A DNA stretch of 64,000 bases, taken from assembly GCF_041075285.1 (NCBI RefSeq), contig NZ_CP163512.1:434001-498000 (forward strand), read 5' to 3'. Each line of letters opens with the position of its first letter. The stretch's first letter is position 1. The position numbers and the translations under genes are program-made. Origin of the DNA: Providencia rettgeri. GTDB lineage: Bacteria > Pseudomonadota > Gammaproteobacteria > Enterobacterales > Enterobacteriaceae. Positions 1 through 10,055 of the stretch are shown piece by piece. The notes beneath the pieces are model-generated. The model made no database searches. It was not told the origin of the DNA and saw only the letters and a list, made by a program, of their open reading frames with translations.

Positions 1-624
1 TACCAAACAATTGGTGGTGAAGGGAATCGGGCGAAATTATCCTCATTACGTTCTGTCATTGATGGAGATGGTAAAGAAATTTATCAAAGTTACCCATCCG
101 CAGAGCGCGCAGTGCCATCGCAAGCCGCTTATTTAACGTTATACGGTATGCAACAGGTGGTAAATCAAGGAACGGGGCGTGTTTTATTATCCAAATACGG
201 GAAGTACAATTTGGCAGGTAAAACAGGAACAACCAATGACTTGCGTGATAGCTGGTATGCGGGGATTGACGGTAAGGAAGTGGCCATCGTCTGGGTAGGG
301 CGTGATAACAACGGTCCAACCCAGTTAACTGGGGCAACAGGGGCCTTGAAAGTCTACCAACGTTATCTGGATAACCAAGCGCCATTAGCACTGATTAACC
401 GTGCACCAGAAGGTATTGTCGATATGCAAGTCACGGCGGACGGGCAATTAAGTTGTTCAAATTTTGGAGGCGGTAGAATGTTACCGATTTGGACTGATAA
501 CCCAGATAGCCTATGCCAATCTTCTGAAAATCAAGCGCCTGTCTGGAATTTAAATGGCAATAATGATGAGCAGCAAAATGATGCACCGGATTGGGTCAAG
601 GATATGTTTGGCAATAATCCCTAA
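1..624 (+). CDS. mrcB: Penicillin-binding protein 1B, C-terminal part (gene cut by window start)
   Basis: This is the last 207 codons of a class A penicillin-binding protein, the bifunctional inner-membrane transglycosylase/transpeptidase that polymerises and cross-links peptidoglycan. The frame is open from base 1. The KTG box of the transpeptidase fold is visible as GKTGTTND with KTG at 220-228, followed by DSWYAGIDG and VAIVWVGRD, which is typical of PBP1B. The tail (PDWVKDMFGNNP) is the usual short polar extension. The hemL neighbour fits the E. coli mrcB-hemL-erpA region. The N-terminal membrane anchor and glycosyltransferase domain lie outside the window. An ERIC repeat begins 1 to 3 bases after the stop. 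Confidence 0.93.
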   Translation, partial: YQTIGGEGNRAKLSSLRSVIDGDGKEIYQSYPSAERAVPSQAAYLTLYGMQQVVNQGTGRVLLSKYGKYNLAGKTGTTNDLRDSWYAGIDGKEVAIVWVGRDNNGPTQLTGATGALKVYQRYLDNQAPLALINRAPEGIVDMQVTADGQLSCSNFGGGRMLPIWTDNPDSLCQSSENQAPVWNLNGNNDEQQNDAPDWVKDMFGNNP

Positions 625-735
625 ATTCTCGTCATATTTCGAGCTGTGGCGGTGTTGGCTACGTTCAGCGACTCGGGGTATCTTCCCCGAGCTAGCTTCA
701 CTTGCCGTCTAACCACAACTTGAACTATATAAGGA
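625..735 (+). repeat. ERIC-type palindromic repeat
   Basis: The stretch after the mrcB stop begins with CTCGTCATATTTC and GTGTTGGCT and ends with CTTGCCGTCTAACC and CAACTTGAACTAT. These are the characteristic left and right arms of ERIC (IRU) elements. The centre is shortened relative to the usual 127 bp, keeping a CTCGGGG/CCCCGAG hairpin. It lies between the convergent mrcB and hemL genes, so it may form the 3' end structure of either transcript. Confidence 0.85.
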
Positions 736-825
736 ATTATTGTGTAAGATGTATAACGATGAAGGTTAACTTTGGAAAGGTAGAGGTGAAGCGAGAGTGC
801 TTCACCTCTTTGTTTTTAAAACGAA

Positions 826-2115
826 TTAATTCGCTTTAATCTTCGCCAGTGCTATGTCAGCGGCTTTGATGGTTTTTTCAATATCTTCATCGCTGTGTGC
901 GATAGACATAAAGCCGGCTTCAAAAGCGGATGGCGCGAGATAAATACCTTGCTCTAACATGTAATGGAAGAATTTTTTGAAGCGTTCCACATCACACTTC
1001 ATCACATCTTGGTAGCAAGTGACCGTTGGCGCATCGGTGAAGAAAATGCCAAACATTCCCCCAACGTGGTTAACCACCATAGGGATACCTTGTTCTTTGG
1101 AGACGCGTTTTAAGCCACGTGCTAATTTCTCGGTGAGTTCATTTAAACGTGAATGAACACCCGGCTGAGCCACTTCTTTTAAGCAGGCAAGACCAGCCGC
1201 CATAGCAACAGGATTACCAGATAAAGTGCCTGCTTGGTAAACAGGACCGATTGGCGCTAATTTTTCCATGATCTCAAGGCGACCACCAAAAGCGCCCACT
1301 GGCATACCGCCACCAATGATTTTGCCTAAGCAGGTTAGGTCTGGTTCAACACCGTAGTGCTCCTGAGCACCACCTAGTGCCACACGAAAGCCAGTCATCA
1401 CTTCATCAATGATCAGAACGGCGTTGAACTCATCACACAATGCTCGTAAACCCGGAAGGAATTCAGCCGTTGGTGGTACGCAGTTCATGTTTCCAGCAAC
1501 AGGCTCTACAATCACACAGGCGATATCTTCTGGGTAGTTTTCAAAAGCTTGGCGTACAGATGTTAGGTCATTGTAGGTACAAGTGAGCGTATGTTTGACG
1601 AAATCCTCAGGCACCCCCGGTGAGTTTGGTTCGCCCATTGTGAGTGCGCCTGAACCCGCCTTGACTAATAAACAATCAGCATGCCCATGGTAGCAGCCTT
1701 CGAATTTGATGATTTTATCGCGACCAGTATAGCCGCGAGCAAGACGAATTGCGCTCATGGTAGCTTCGGTTCCTGAGTTCACCATGCGCACTAAATCCAT
1801 AGAAGGAACCAGCTCACAAACTAATGCGGCCATTTCAACTTCAGCGGCAGTCGGTGCTCCGAAACTTAAACCTTTATGGACGGCTTTAATTACAGCATCA
1901 CGAATTTCTGGGTGATTATGGCCTAACACCATTGGGCCCCAAGAGCCAACATAATCAACATACGCTTTGCCATCAACATCATAAATATAAGCGCCATCCG
2001 CTTTTTCAATAAATAAAGGCGTGCCGCCAACACCATTAAAGGCTCGAACTGGCGAGTTTACACCGCCAGGGATTTGTTGTTTTGCTTGCTCATACAGAAT
2101 TTCAGATTGCGACAT
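826..2115 (-). CDS. hemL: Glutamate-1-semialdehyde 2,1-aminomutase
   Basis: A PLP enzyme that converts glutamate-1-semialdehyde to 5-aminolevulinate, the last step of the C5 route to tetrapyrroles, in the cytosol. The protein is 429 aa, as usual for HemL. The PLP lysine motif [15 protein letters not shown] is present, as are [16 protein letters not shown] and [10 protein letters not shown]. The frame is open 20 codons further upstream, but the start at 2115 ([10 protein letters not shown]) matches the family and has GGAG a few bases upstream. It is convergent with mrcB and divergent from erpA. No clcA gene lies between hemL and erpA, unlike E. coli. Confidence 0.96.
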   Translation of the reverse strand: MSQSEILYEQAKQQIPGGVNSPVRAFNGVGGTPLFIEKADGAYIYDVDGKAYVDYVGSWGPMVLGHNHPEIRDAVIKAVHKGLSFGAPTAAEVEMAALVCELVPSMDLVRMVNSGTEATMSAIRLARGYTGRDKIIKFEGCYHGHADCLLVKAGSGALTMGEPNSPGVPEDFVKHTLTCTYNDLTSVRQAFENYPEDIACVIVEPVAGNMNCVPPTAEFLPGLRALCDEFNAVLIIDEVMTGFRVALGGAQEHYGVEPDLTCLGKIIGGGMPVGAFGGRLEIMEKLAPIGPVYQAGTLSGNPVAMAAGLACLKEVAQPGVHSRLNELTEKLARGLKRVSKEQGIPMVVNHVGGMFGIFFTDAPTVTCYQDVMKCDVERFKKFFHYMLEQGIYLAPSAFEAGFMSIAHSDEDIEKTIKAADIALAKIKAN

Positions 2116-2328
2116 GGCAGGGCTCCAGAAAAAGGCGAAATAAAATTTTGCCACTATTCTAAAGCACTGTATCAATTAAACCAAATGTTGCTATCAAGAT
2201 ATGCACAATGTGTCTAATTGCGTAACAACACTTGAACGATTTAGTCAAGTGGCGGATAATTGGGTCAATTGATCTGAGTGGGTTTTTGCTCACACATGAA
2301 TTTACCGGTCACCGGTTTGGAGTAAAAA

Positions 2329-2673
2329 ATGAGTGATGATGCAGCTCTGCCTTTGCAATTTACTGATGCAGCAGCAATTAAAGTTAAAGATTTAGTCTCT
2401 GATGAGGATAACCCAAATCTGCGTCTGCGTGTTTATATCACTGGTGGCGGATGCAGTGGTTTCCAATATGGTTTTACTTTCGATGATCAAATCAACGAAG
2501 GCGATATGACCATTGAGAAACAAGGTGTCGCGTTGGTCGTCGACCCTATGAGCCTGCAATATTTAGTCGGTGGAAGCGTGGATTATACCGAAGGTCTAGA
2601 AGGTTCTCGTTTTATTGTGACAAATCCAAATGCTAAGTCTACTTGTGGCTGTGGCTCATCCTTCAGTATCTAA
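2329..2673 (+). CDS. erpA: A-type iron-sulfur carrier protein ErpA
   Basis: A 114-residue HesB/IscA-type carrier that delivers Fe-S clusters to apoproteins, including isoprenoid biosynthesis enzymes. The three cluster-ligand cysteines are visible in [11 protein letters not shown] and in the C-terminal [11 protein letters not shown]. Length and ends match ErpA rather than IscA or SufA. The ATG has TTGGAG upstream. It is a single gene, divergent from hemL, and its stop codon abuts an ERIC element. Confidence 0.96.
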   Translation: MSDDAALPLQFTDAAAIKVKDLVSDEDNPNLRLRVYITGGGCSGFQYGFTFDDQINEGDMTIEKQGVALVVDPMSLQYLVGGSVDYTEGLEGSRFIVTNPNAKSTCGCGSSFSI

Positions 2674-2922
2674 TTTTCGTCATATTTTAAGTTGTGACTG
2701 TGTTGGCTTTATTAGTCAACTCTAGTCACATACTTGTGTATGCCCGTAGGGCAGCGTTTAGGCTCAATAGTTGATTCAAATCGTCGTTAGTTTGCGTGAT
2801 AGGTGCATTTACCTGTTCTGGGGTGGTTTTTTGACTTTTTTAGCTGTGAAAATCAGCAGCAACGATAAACAGCCCCTAGAGATTTCCTCGTTCGCCGCCT
2901 TGCCACAATTAATCTATTTAGA
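2674..2922 (+). repeat. ERIC element interrupted by a 128-bp insertion
   Basis: The left ERIC arm starts directly after the erpA stop (TTTTCGTCATATTTTAAG, GTGTTGGCTTT, AGTCACATACTTGTGTATGC). The right arm (CCCCTAGAGATTTCCTCG, CGCCGCCTTGCCACAATTAA) appears only at about 2872-2922. In an intact ERIC the central TATGC runs straight into CCCCTAGAG, so about 2744-2871 looks inserted. The insert resembles a segment at 11790-11905. The rest of the 271-base erpA-btuF gap shows nothing else. Confidence 0.75.
2744..2871. repeat. Inserted dispersed repeat, copy 1
   Basis: This segment starts near CCGTAGGGCAGCGTTTAGG, contains GTCGTTAG and CTTTTTTAGC, and is followed by AGCCCC. A diverged copy occurs at 11790-11905 with the same order of blocks (CATAGGGCTGTGTTTAGGG, TAGTCGTTAGTC, CTTTTTTAGCGG, AGCCCC). 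No open frame of note is present. It seems to be a small non-coding dispersed element that entered the centre of an ERIC. Confidence 0.6.
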
Positions 2923-2944
2923 CAATTTCTGTAATTCGTAATGC

Positions 2945-3775
2945 TTAATTGGATAGCGAGTTTAACTGCTCGCACAGTTGTTCGGTGGCGTTGACAATTC
3001 GCGGGCCTGCGCGGTGGAACCAATCTTCATTTAGACGAATGATGGGGACATTGAGTTGTGAATGCCAAAAATCTCGAACAGCCTGTTGTTGAGCTTCATT
3101 CCCTGTCATCACAATCACATCCGGTTTGCGGGAGAGCACTTGCTCACGACTAACTTGTGGCCATTGTACCGCGCTATTTGCAAAAATATTTTCACCACCA
3201 CAAAATGTGACAACATCATTTTGCAATGTATGGTTGCCTGCGCTAAATAAAGGCTGAGTCCCTAGTTGGATAAATACTTTTTTTGCGCTATTAGGTACGA
3301 TTTTTCTATTCTGAGAATGCGCTAATTTAGCACGCATCTTGTCAATGGTTTGTTGGGCAAGTTCAGGATTAGGGCTGTATTGGGATAACGCATTGACAGC
3401 TTCAATCACATCATCAATGGTCTGTGGATCAAAATAGATAATAGGGATACCGAAAGATGAAAGCTGATCCAGCGGTCGTTGCGGGTTTCCGCCTCGCCAC
3501 GCCAAAATAAGATCAGGTTTGAGTGCCAGTATGCGTTCGACATTAATCCCTTGCCAATCAGAAACTTGTTCCAGTTTTTTTGCGGGTTCTGGGTGATCTG
3601 AATAAGCACTTGCTGCTATCAAGCTATCACCTAATCCCGCAGCATAGGCGAGTTCAGTATTTGCTGGGGATAAGCTTATAACGCGATGTTTAGGCTCCGA
3701 CAGAGCTGAAAATGAGATAAAACAAGCAAGCAAGCAAGTAATAGCATGGGATAAATAGGCAGTTAATTTTTTCAT
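2945..3775 (-). CDS. btuF: Periplasmic vitamin B12-binding protein BtuF
   Basis: Substrate-binding protein that passes cobalamin to the BtuCD ABC importer. The product is 276 aa with an N-terminal signal peptide ([10 protein letters not shown], hydrophobic core, cleavage probably near residue 26) and a class III binding-protein fold. [17 protein letters not shown] opens the first lobe and [18 protein letters not shown] the second. The start at 3775 is chosen because it begins the signal peptide; a TTG in the same frame at 3805 would add ten residues before it. It follows mtnN on the same strand, as in E. coli, and probably shares its transcript. No cobalamin riboswitch was recognised upstream. 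Confidence 0.92.
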   Translation of the reverse strand: MKKLTAYLSHAITCLLACFISFSALSEPKHRVISLSPANTELAYAAGLGDSLIAASAYSDHPEPAKKLEQVSDWQGINVERILALKPDLILAWRGGNPQRPLDQLSSFGIPIIYFDPQTIDDVIEAVNALSQYSPNPELAQQTIDKMRAKLAHSQNRKIVPNSAKKVFIQLGTQPLFSAGNHTLQNDVVTFCGGENIFANSAVQWPQVSREQVLSRKPDVIVMTGNEAQQQAVRDFWHSQLNVPIIRLNEDWFHRAGPRIVNATEQLCEQLNSLSN

Positions 3776-3839
3776 AGCTATCATCATAATGGCAAGAACA
3801 GGCAATAACTGACAAACCGTTATGCCTGCTCTGTTGAAC

Positions 3840-4532
3840 TTAGGCCAGTTTCGCTAAAATAGCATTGATCATCAATGACGACTGGCGAGCCGCAATAGGG
3901 AGAAACTCATCAAAGCTGGTGTGTGATTCTTTATCTGCAACATCAGAAATCGCGCGAACGACAACAAACGGTACGCCGAATTGATGGCAAACTTGGCCAA
4001 TCGCTGTCGCTTCCATTTCAACGGCAGCAACATGTGGGAAGGTTGCCTTAATACGCGCTAAAGGCTCGGCACCATTAATAAATGCATCACCGCTGCATAC
4101 CAAACCACGTACCGCATTCATGTCGAGTAACTGAATACACTGTTCTGCCAGATCAATCAATTTGCTATCAGCGACAAAAGCAGGTGGACATTGTGCCATT
4201 TGCCCCGGTTCATAGCCAAATGCAGTAACATCTGCATCGTGATAGCGTACTTCAGTAGAAACGACGATATCACCTACATTTAAACGAGGATCTAACCCGC
4301 CTGCAGAACCGGTATTAATCACCACATCAGGCTGGCAATGTTCTAACAATAAGGTGGTGCCGATAGCCGCTGCAACTTTACCGATGCCTGATTTTAACAG
4401 GGCAACATCAACACCATTAATTTTACCTGTATAAATTTCACAGCCAGCGCGGCTAATGGTTTGGCAACCTTCAATTTGTGAGCGAAGAATGGCAACTTCT
4501 TGCTCCATTGCACCAATGATCCCAACTTTCAT
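3840..4532 (-). CDS. mtnN: 5'-methylthioadenosine/S-adenosylhomocysteine nucleosidase
   Basis: Hydrolyses MTA and SAH to adenine plus the thio-ribose, recycling SAM by-products and feeding AI-2 synthesis. The product is 230 aa, close to the 232 aa E. coli enzyme. It shows the start [13 protein letters not shown], the phosphorylase-type GSAGGLDP motif, [11 protein letters not shown] and the catalytic aspartate in RAISDVADK. The start at 4532 is preceded by a strong AAAGGAGG. It is first in a likely mtnN-btuF operon and divergent from dgt. Confidence 0.97.
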   Translation of the reverse strand: MKVGIIGAMEQEVAILRSQIEGCQTISRAGCEIYTGKINGVDVALLKSGIGKVAAAIGTTLLLEHCQPDVVINTGSAGGLDPRLNVGDIVVSTEVRYHDADVTAFGYEPGQMAQCPPAFVADSKLIDLAEQCIQLLDMNAVRGLVCSGDAFINGAEPLARIKATFPHVAAVEMEATAIGQVCHQFGVPFVVVRAISDVADKESHTSFDEFLPIAARQSSLMINAILAKLA

Positions 4533-4783
4533 TTTGTCCTCCTTTTCCCTGCACAATTTGCACTATGAGTGAGTGTTAATATTTTGACTAGGGAAGATAA
4601 TGTTTTATTGTGTTGTTGCTCTATTGTTCGAGTGGGTTCGCAATTTTTATTGTAACAACTCGAAGTTAGACAGCGAAATTACAAAAATGCACGAAGTGTA
4701 ACATTGAAAGATAAGTCGTGAAGTATTTTTCCTGTGTTTAGGCGATATAATTAAGCATCAATCGAGATAGGGAAGGTGGCAGC

Positions 4784-6310
4784 GTGGGTGAGATTAATTT
4801 TCTAAAGAAACTGAACTTTCAACGTAACTATATGAGTAGTGCTAAAAACCAGAAAGTCTCACCTCAGGATGAAGACGCTGTAAACCGTTTATTTGAAAGC
4901 GATCGTGGGCGCATAATTAACTCTGCGGCGATCCGCCGCTTACAACAAAAAACACAAGTTTTCCCATTAGAACAAAATGCCGCGGTACGCAGTCGTCTAA
5001 CCCATTCACTGGAAGTTCAACAAGTGGGACGTTATATCAGTAAAACGGTACTTGGAGAGCTAAAAAAGAAAAAGTTATTGGAAACTTATGGGTTAGATGA
5101 GCGCTGTGATGCTTTCGAAAGCCTAGTGGAAATGTCCTGCCTGATGCATGATATTGGCAATCCGCCTTTTGGTCATTTTGGTGAGGCGGCCATCCAGCGT
5201 TGGTTTAGTAAGTTACTTGCTCCCGATTACCTTTATTCGCCAGATATTCCCGACCCTTGCCAAATTCAAGCATTGCAATTAACAGGCCATGAAAAACAAG
5301 ATCTTTTTCGCCGCCAATTAAAGCAAGATTTATGTTCATTTGAGGGGAATGCGCAAGGTTTACGCATGGCTCATCGTTTACTCAAGCTAAATTTAACGTA
5401 TGCGCAGATTGGCTCAATTTTAAAGTATACGCGTGGTGCTTATGATTTAGAGCCGATCCCGCCGGAATTTGATTATTTGATGAAAAAACCTGGGTATTAC
5501 TGGTCAGAAGCGGATTTTGTCAGTGAACTTACCAAAAAACTCGGTATGGAGAAATATTGCCGTTTCCCTCTTTCCTATATTATGGAAGCTGCGGATGATA
5601 TCTCTTATTGCATAGCTGATTTAGATGACGCTGCTGAAAAAGGCATATTTACCGTTGAGCAATTGATTGATTATTTGCGAGCTGAATGGGGGGAGGTGGA
5701 ACAAAACGATTTATTTGATCAAACCATTATGCGCGCTTATAACAATATTAGTGATAACCACACAAGGCGTATTCAACAAGACCAGTTCTTCATGTATTTA
5801 CGGGTTAATATTACAGGGAAGTTAGCCCATTACAGCGCCCAACGTTTTATTAAAAATCTACCTGAAATCTATCATGGCCGTTTTAATAGTGCGCTACTTG
5901 AAGATAAAAGCCCAGAGCATCGCTTGCTAAAAGTATTAAAGACGGTGGCATTCAAACATGTGTTTAATCATCACGAAGTCGAACAGTTAGAACTGCAAGG
6001 TTATAAAATTATCAGTGGGTTACTCGATTTTTATAGTCCACTGTTGATGATGAACAGAACGGATTTTATCGAGTTAGTGGAAAAAAATTATCACAAGCAC
6101 TTTTTTATAGAAACGCGGCTATTCCACAAGTTATCTAATAAGCATCGTTTATCCTATAACGAGGCGCTTGAGAAAGTATCTGCAACGGATGAGGCGGATA
6201 AATCCATTCTTGAGTTCTATTATCGGGCTCGTTTGATACAAGACTATATTAGCGGTATGACAGACCACTATGCCTATGAAGAGTATCGAAAATTTATGGT
6301 GAGTAATTAA
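4784..6310 (+). CDS. dgt: Deoxyguanosine triphosphate triphosphohydrolase
   Basis: HD-domain enzyme that cleaves dGTP to deoxyguanosine and tripolyphosphate, shaping the dNTP pool. The product is 508 aa (about 505 in E. coli). Metal-binding HD residues are in [10 protein letters not shown] and [16 protein letters not shown], with [13 protein letters not shown] further on. It begins with GTG, and [11 protein letters not shown] aligns with the start of E. coli Dgt; GGAAGG lies upstream. It is monocistronic and divergent from mtnN. Confidence 0.96.
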   Translation: MGEINFLKKLNFQRNYMSSAKNQKVSPQDEDAVNRLFESDRGRIINSAAIRRLQQKTQVFPLEQNAAVRSRLTHSLEVQQVGRYISKTVLGELKKKKLLETYGLDERCDAFESLVEMSCLMHDIGNPPFGHFGEAAIQRWFSKLLAPDYLYSPDIPDPCQIQALQLTGHEKQDLFRRQLKQDLCSFEGNAQGLRMAHRLLKLNLTYAQIGSILKYTRGAYDLEPIPPEFDYLMKKPGYYWSEADFVSELTKKLGMEKYCRFPLSYIMEAADDISYCIADLDDAAEKGIFTVEQLIDYLRAEWGEVEQNDLFDQTIMRAYNNISDNHTRRIQQDQFFMYLRVNITGKLAHYSAQRFIKNLPEIYHGRFNSALLEDKSPEHRLLKVLKTVAFKHVFNHHEVEQLELQGYKIISGLLDFYSPLLMMNRTDFIELVEKNYHKHFFIETRLFHKLSNKHRLSYNEALEKVSATDEADKSILEFYYRARLIQDYISGMTDHYAYEEYRKFMVSN

Positions 6311-6475
6311 TACTATTAATTCGCTAAGTAATAAAATAAAAAAGTAGACAATAAAATAACAGGAAAAACAGGTATACTAAACATGTCTGCTTTTCCTTAT
6401 TCAGGAGCCCAAAGTACCTGTAATGAAAGCAAACAAGAACCCCTTTTTGTAACTAATACTTTGTTGTGACTACCT

Positions 6476-7807
6476 ATGGCTCAATTTTACTCTCCGAACC
6501 GCCGAACCACTTCACGCCGTCAACTTACGGTTATTGCTGATAGCTTAGATGTCGCAGGGCAAGGTATTGCGCGACTTGATGGAAAAACGATTTTTGTGGC
6601 GGATTTACTTCCGGGGGAAGAGGCACTAATTGAACTAATACAAGATAAGCGCAGCTTTGCGAAAGCCAAAGTGGTTAAGCGGTTATCAACAAGCCCACAG
6701 CGAGTTCAACCACTATGCCGTTACTTTAATCAGTGTGGTGGTTGCCAACAGCAGCATATTGATATTGAGTTACAAAGAGCCAGTAAGGCCGAAGCTCTGC
6801 AATATTTGATGATGAGAGAAACGGGTATTGATAAAAGCGCAACCCCCGTTATCAGTGGTGACCCCTATGGATACCGACGCCGTGCTCGTTTAGGATTGCA
6901 ATATCAACCTAAAAATCAACGGGTCGTCATGGGGTTTCGCCAAACACAAACCAATACACTTGTTGATATCAAAAGTTGCCCTGTATTAGTACCTGAATTG
7001 GATATATTACTTAAGCCTCTTTCTGAGTGCCTTAATCAACTGAGTATTAAGCAAAAATTAGGGCATGTTGAGCTGATTCATGCGGATAACAGCAATATTA
7101 TTATGATCCGCCATTTGGCCCCATTTTCTCAGACAGATAGGCAAAAACTACACGATTTTGAAAGTGAGCATGGTGTGTCTATTTGGTTAGCAGGGAATGA
7201 TAATATATTAGACGCTTTAATGGCGAACTCACCGATGCCGGAATACCAAGTGGCTGGGGAAGTGCTTAAATTTAATCCATTAAATTTCATCCAAGTAAAC
7301 GGGCAAATAAATCAGTTAATGGTGGCACAAGCGTTAGCATGGTTAGATCTAACTGATGAAGATAGGGTATTAGATCTTTTTTGTGGGATGGGTAATTTTA
7401 CCTTGCCAATAGCCCGATTGGCAAAATCCGTTGTAGGCGTTGAAGGTGTCGAAAATTTAGTCGAACAAGCGCGAAACAACGCTCAGCTCAATACTATTTC
7501 CAACGCGACCTTCTATAATGAAAATCTAGAAGCAGAAATTCACAGCCAACCTTGGGCTGCACAAGGGTTCAATAAAGTTTTATTAGACCCAGCACGAGCG
7601 GGGGCTGCGGGGGTAATGGAACATTTAATTAAACTGATGCCCGAAAAAATTGTCTATGTTTCTTGTAACCCGACGACATTAGCAAGGGACAGTAAGGTTT
7701 TGCTTGATGCAGGGTATCAATTATTACATTTGCGGATGTTGGACATGTTTCCGCACACTAGCCATTTAGAATCGATGGCACTATTTATCCGTCGACCAGA
7801 GCATTAA
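6476..7807 (+). CDS. rlmD: 23S rRNA (uracil(1939)-C5)-methyltransferase
   Basis: SAM-dependent methyltransferase that makes m5U1939 in 23S rRNA. The 443 aa protein has an N-terminal TRAM domain (LTVIADSLDVAGQGIARLDG), an Fe-S cysteine cluster (CRYFNQCGGCQQQH) and a C-terminal Rossmann methyltransferase with DLFCGMGNFTLP. The catalytic cysteine is in IVYVSCNPTTLARD. It lies 16 bases upstream of relA, the conserved enterobacterial arrangement, so the two are probably co-transcribed. Confidence 0.96.
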   Translation: MAQFYSPNRRTTSRRQLTVIADSLDVAGQGIARLDGKTIFVADLLPGEEALIELIQDKRSFAKAKVVKRLSTSPQRVQPLCRYFNQCGGCQQQHIDIELQRASKAEALQYLMMRETGIDKSATPVISGDPYGYRRRARLGLQYQPKNQRVVMGFRQTQTNTLVDIKSCPVLVPELDILLKPLSECLNQLSIKQKLGHVELIHADNSNIIMIRHLAPFSQTDRQKLHDFESEHGVSIWLAGNDNILDALMANSPMPEYQVAGEVLKFNPLNFIQVNGQINQLMVAQALAWLDLTDEDRVLDLFCGMGNFTLPIARLAKSVVGVEGVENLVEQARNNAQLNTISNATFYNENLEAEIHSQPWAAQGFNKVLLDPARAGAAGVMEHLIKLMPEKIVYVSCNPTTLARDSKVLLDAGYQLLHLRMLDMFPHTSHLESMALFIRRPEH

Positions 7808-7823
7808 CAGGTAGGGAGAACAT

Positions 7824-10055
7824 ATGGTTGCAGTAAGAAGCGCACATCTTACCCCAGCAGGTGAGTTTGCCCCAGAAAAATGGGTGAGCGGTCTGGGCTT
7901 GAGCAATAAACAATCAGAAGAAAAGCTCATCCATACCTGGCAGTTTTGTCATGATAAATTAGCTGGCCAAGAAATTGGGCCATTACTACTTTGGCGTGGC
8001 ATTGAGATGACCGAAATCTTATCTACGCTCAGCATGGATATCGGCAGCTTACAAGCCGCATTATTATTTCCATTGGTTGAAGAAGGCAAACTGGAACAGC
8101 AAGAAGTCATTGATGAGTTCGGGAATTCGATTCACGAACTTGTTAAAGGCGTGCTTGAAATGGATGCTATTCGCCAATTAAAGGCTACACAATCGAGTGA
8201 AACAAGTTCTGTCCAAGTGGACAATATCCGCCGGATGTTATTGTCGATGGTGGAGGATTTTCGCTGTGTTGTCATCAAGTTAGCAGAACGCATCGCACAC
8301 CTACGTGAAGTCAAGGATGCCACAGAAGATGAACGCGTATTAGCAGCAAAAGAGTGTTCTAATATTTATGCACCATTAGCCAATCGCTTAGGGATTGGGC
8401 AATTAAAATGGGAATTAGAAGACTTTTGCTTCCGTTATCTGCATCCGGATGAATACAAAAAAATTGCTAAACTGCTCCATGAACGCCGTATTGACCGTGA
8501 AGATTATATTGATAATTTTGTCAGTACATTGCGTAAGTATATGTTAAAAGAGAATATTCAAGCAGATATCTACGGTCGACCCAAACATATCTATAGCATC
8601 TGGCGTAAAATGAAGAAAAAGTCATTAGCGTTTGATGAACTGTTTGATGTGCGTGCGGTACGTATTGTGGTTGAGCGCTTGCAAGACTGCTATGCGGCAT
8701 TAGGAATTGTGCATACACATTTTCGCCATCTGCCTGATGAATTTGACGACTATGTGGCAAATCCGAAGCCAAATGGTTACCAATCGATCCATACCGTTGT
8801 GTTAGGCCCTAATGGCAAAACCCTTGAAATTCAAATTCGTACTCGGCAAATGCATGAAGATGCTGAGCTAGGTGTTGCTGCTCACTGGAAATATAAAGAG
8901 GGGGCAACAGGGGTTGGTAAGGGCAGTAGTTATGAAAACCGTATTGCATGGCTACGTAAATTAATTGCATGGCAAGAAGAGATGGCTGACTCAGGTGAAA
9001 TGCTTGATGAGGTTCGTAGCCAAGTGTTTGATGATCGAGTGTATGTCTTTACGCCAAAAGGTGATGTGGTCGATTTACCCACAGGTTCAACACCACTTGA
9101 TTTTGCTTACCATATTCACAGTGATGTGGGGCATCGATGCATTGGTGCGAAAATAGGTGGTCGGATCGTACCATTTAGCTATCAATTGCAAATGGGCGAT
9201 CAAATTGAAATTATTACTCAAAAACACCCGAACCCAAGCCGTGACTGGTTAAATCCAAACTTAGGTTATGTGACCACAAGTCGTGGGCGTGCAAAAATTC
9301 AAAACTGGTTCCGTAAGCAAGATAGGGATAAAAATATTCTTGCCGGACGTCAGATTTTAGATAGTGAGTTATCTCAACTTGATATCAGCCTGCGTGAAGC
9401 GGAAAAGCTGCTTATCGCCCGTTACAATGTTCATTCGTTAGATGAAGTGCTGGCAGGTATTGGTGGGGGTGATATTCGTATCAACCAGTTAGTGAACTTC
9501 TTACAAAGTAAGTTCAACAAAGCGACAGCAGAAGAGGAAGATCGCGCTGCATTGAAGACGCTAGAAAATAAATCTTCAGTGCCAAGAGCGCCATCTCATA
9601 GTAGCGGTCGCGTTGTTGTAGAAGGTGTCGGTAACTTAATGCACCACATTGCAAAATGTTGCCAACCCATCCCAGGGGATGAAATTGTTGGTTTTATCAC
9701 TAAGGGGCGCGGGATCTCAATTCACAGTGTGGACTGTGAACAATTAGCGGAATTACAAAGCCATGCCCCTGAAAGAGTCATTGATGCGGTTTGGGGGGAA
9801 AATTACTCTAGTGGCTACTCTTTAGTTGTTCGAGTGGTAGCAAATGACCGTAGTGGCTTACTGCGTGATATCACAACCATTTTGGCAAATGAGAAAGTCA
9901 ATGTACTTGGAGTTAGCAGCCGCAGTGATGTGAAACAGCAGTTAGCAACCATTGATATGACCATTGAAATTTACAACATTGAGGTGCTGAGCCGAGTGCT
10001 AGCTAAGCTTAATCAGTTGGCGGATGTGATAGAGGCAAAACGCTACTCCCAATAA
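7824..10055 (+). CDS. relA: GTP pyrophosphokinase RelA
   Basis: Ribosome-associated (p)ppGpp synthetase that triggers the stringent response to uncharged tRNA. The length, 743 aa, matches RelA (744 in E. coli). The N-terminal hydrolase-like domain lacks the HD catalytic pair (FPLVEEGKLEQQ instead), as in other RelA proteins, so hydrolysis is unlikely. Synthetase motifs RPKHIYSIWRKM and NGYQSIHTVVLGP are present, followed by the TGS domain (DRVYVFTPKGDVVDLPTG), a cysteine-rich region (HIAKCCQPIPGD) and a C-terminal ACT domain. An ERIC array starts at the stop codon. Confidence 0.97.
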   Translation: MVAVRSAHLTPAGEFAPEKWVSGLGLSNKQSEEKLIHTWQFCHDKLAGQEIGPLLLWRGIEMTEILSTLSMDIGSLQAALLFPLVEEGKLEQQEVIDEFGNSIHELVKGVLEMDAIRQLKATQSSETSSVQVDNIRRMLLSMVEDFRCVVIKLAERIAHLREVKDATEDERVLAAKECSNIYAPLANRLGIGQLKWELEDFCFRYLHPDEYKKIAKLLHERRIDREDYIDNFVSTLRKYMLKENIQADIYGRPKHIYSIWRKMKKKSLAFDELFDVRAVRIVVERLQDCYAALGIVHTHFRHLPDEFDDYVANPKPNGYQSIHTVVLGPNGKTLEIQIRTRQMHEDAELGVAAHWKYKEGATGVGKGSSYENRIAWLRKLIAWQEEMADSGEMLDEVRSQVFDDRVYVFTPKGDVVDLPTGSTPLDFAYHIHSDVGHRCIGAKIGGRIVPFSYQLQMGDQIEIITQKHPNPSRDWLNPNLGYVTTSRGRAKIQNWFRKQDRDKNILAGRQILDSELSQLDISLREAEKLLIARYNVHSLDEVLAGIGGGDIRINQLVNFLQSKFNKATAEEEDRAALKTLENKSSVPRAPSHSSGRVVVEGVGNLMHHIAKCCQPIPGDEIVGFITKGRGISIHSVDCEQLAELQSHAPERVIDAVWGENYSSGYSLVVRVVANDRSGLLRDITTILANEKVNVLGVSSRSDVKQQLATIDMTIEIYNIEVLSRVLAKLNQLADVIEAKRYSQ

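Noticed and set aside
56..391. 111-codon open frame antisense to mrcB
   Set aside because: It overlaps the clear transpeptidase domain on the other strand and resembles no known protein.
2116..2175. Longer N-terminus for hemL starting at 2175
   Set aside because: The extra 20 residues do not match HemL, and the start at 2115 has a good ribosome site and the expected N-terminus.
4533..4783. Possible cobalamin riboswitch upstream of the mtnN-btuF operon
   Set aside because: No B12-box-like conserved sequence was seen; the region looks like an ordinary divergent promoter.
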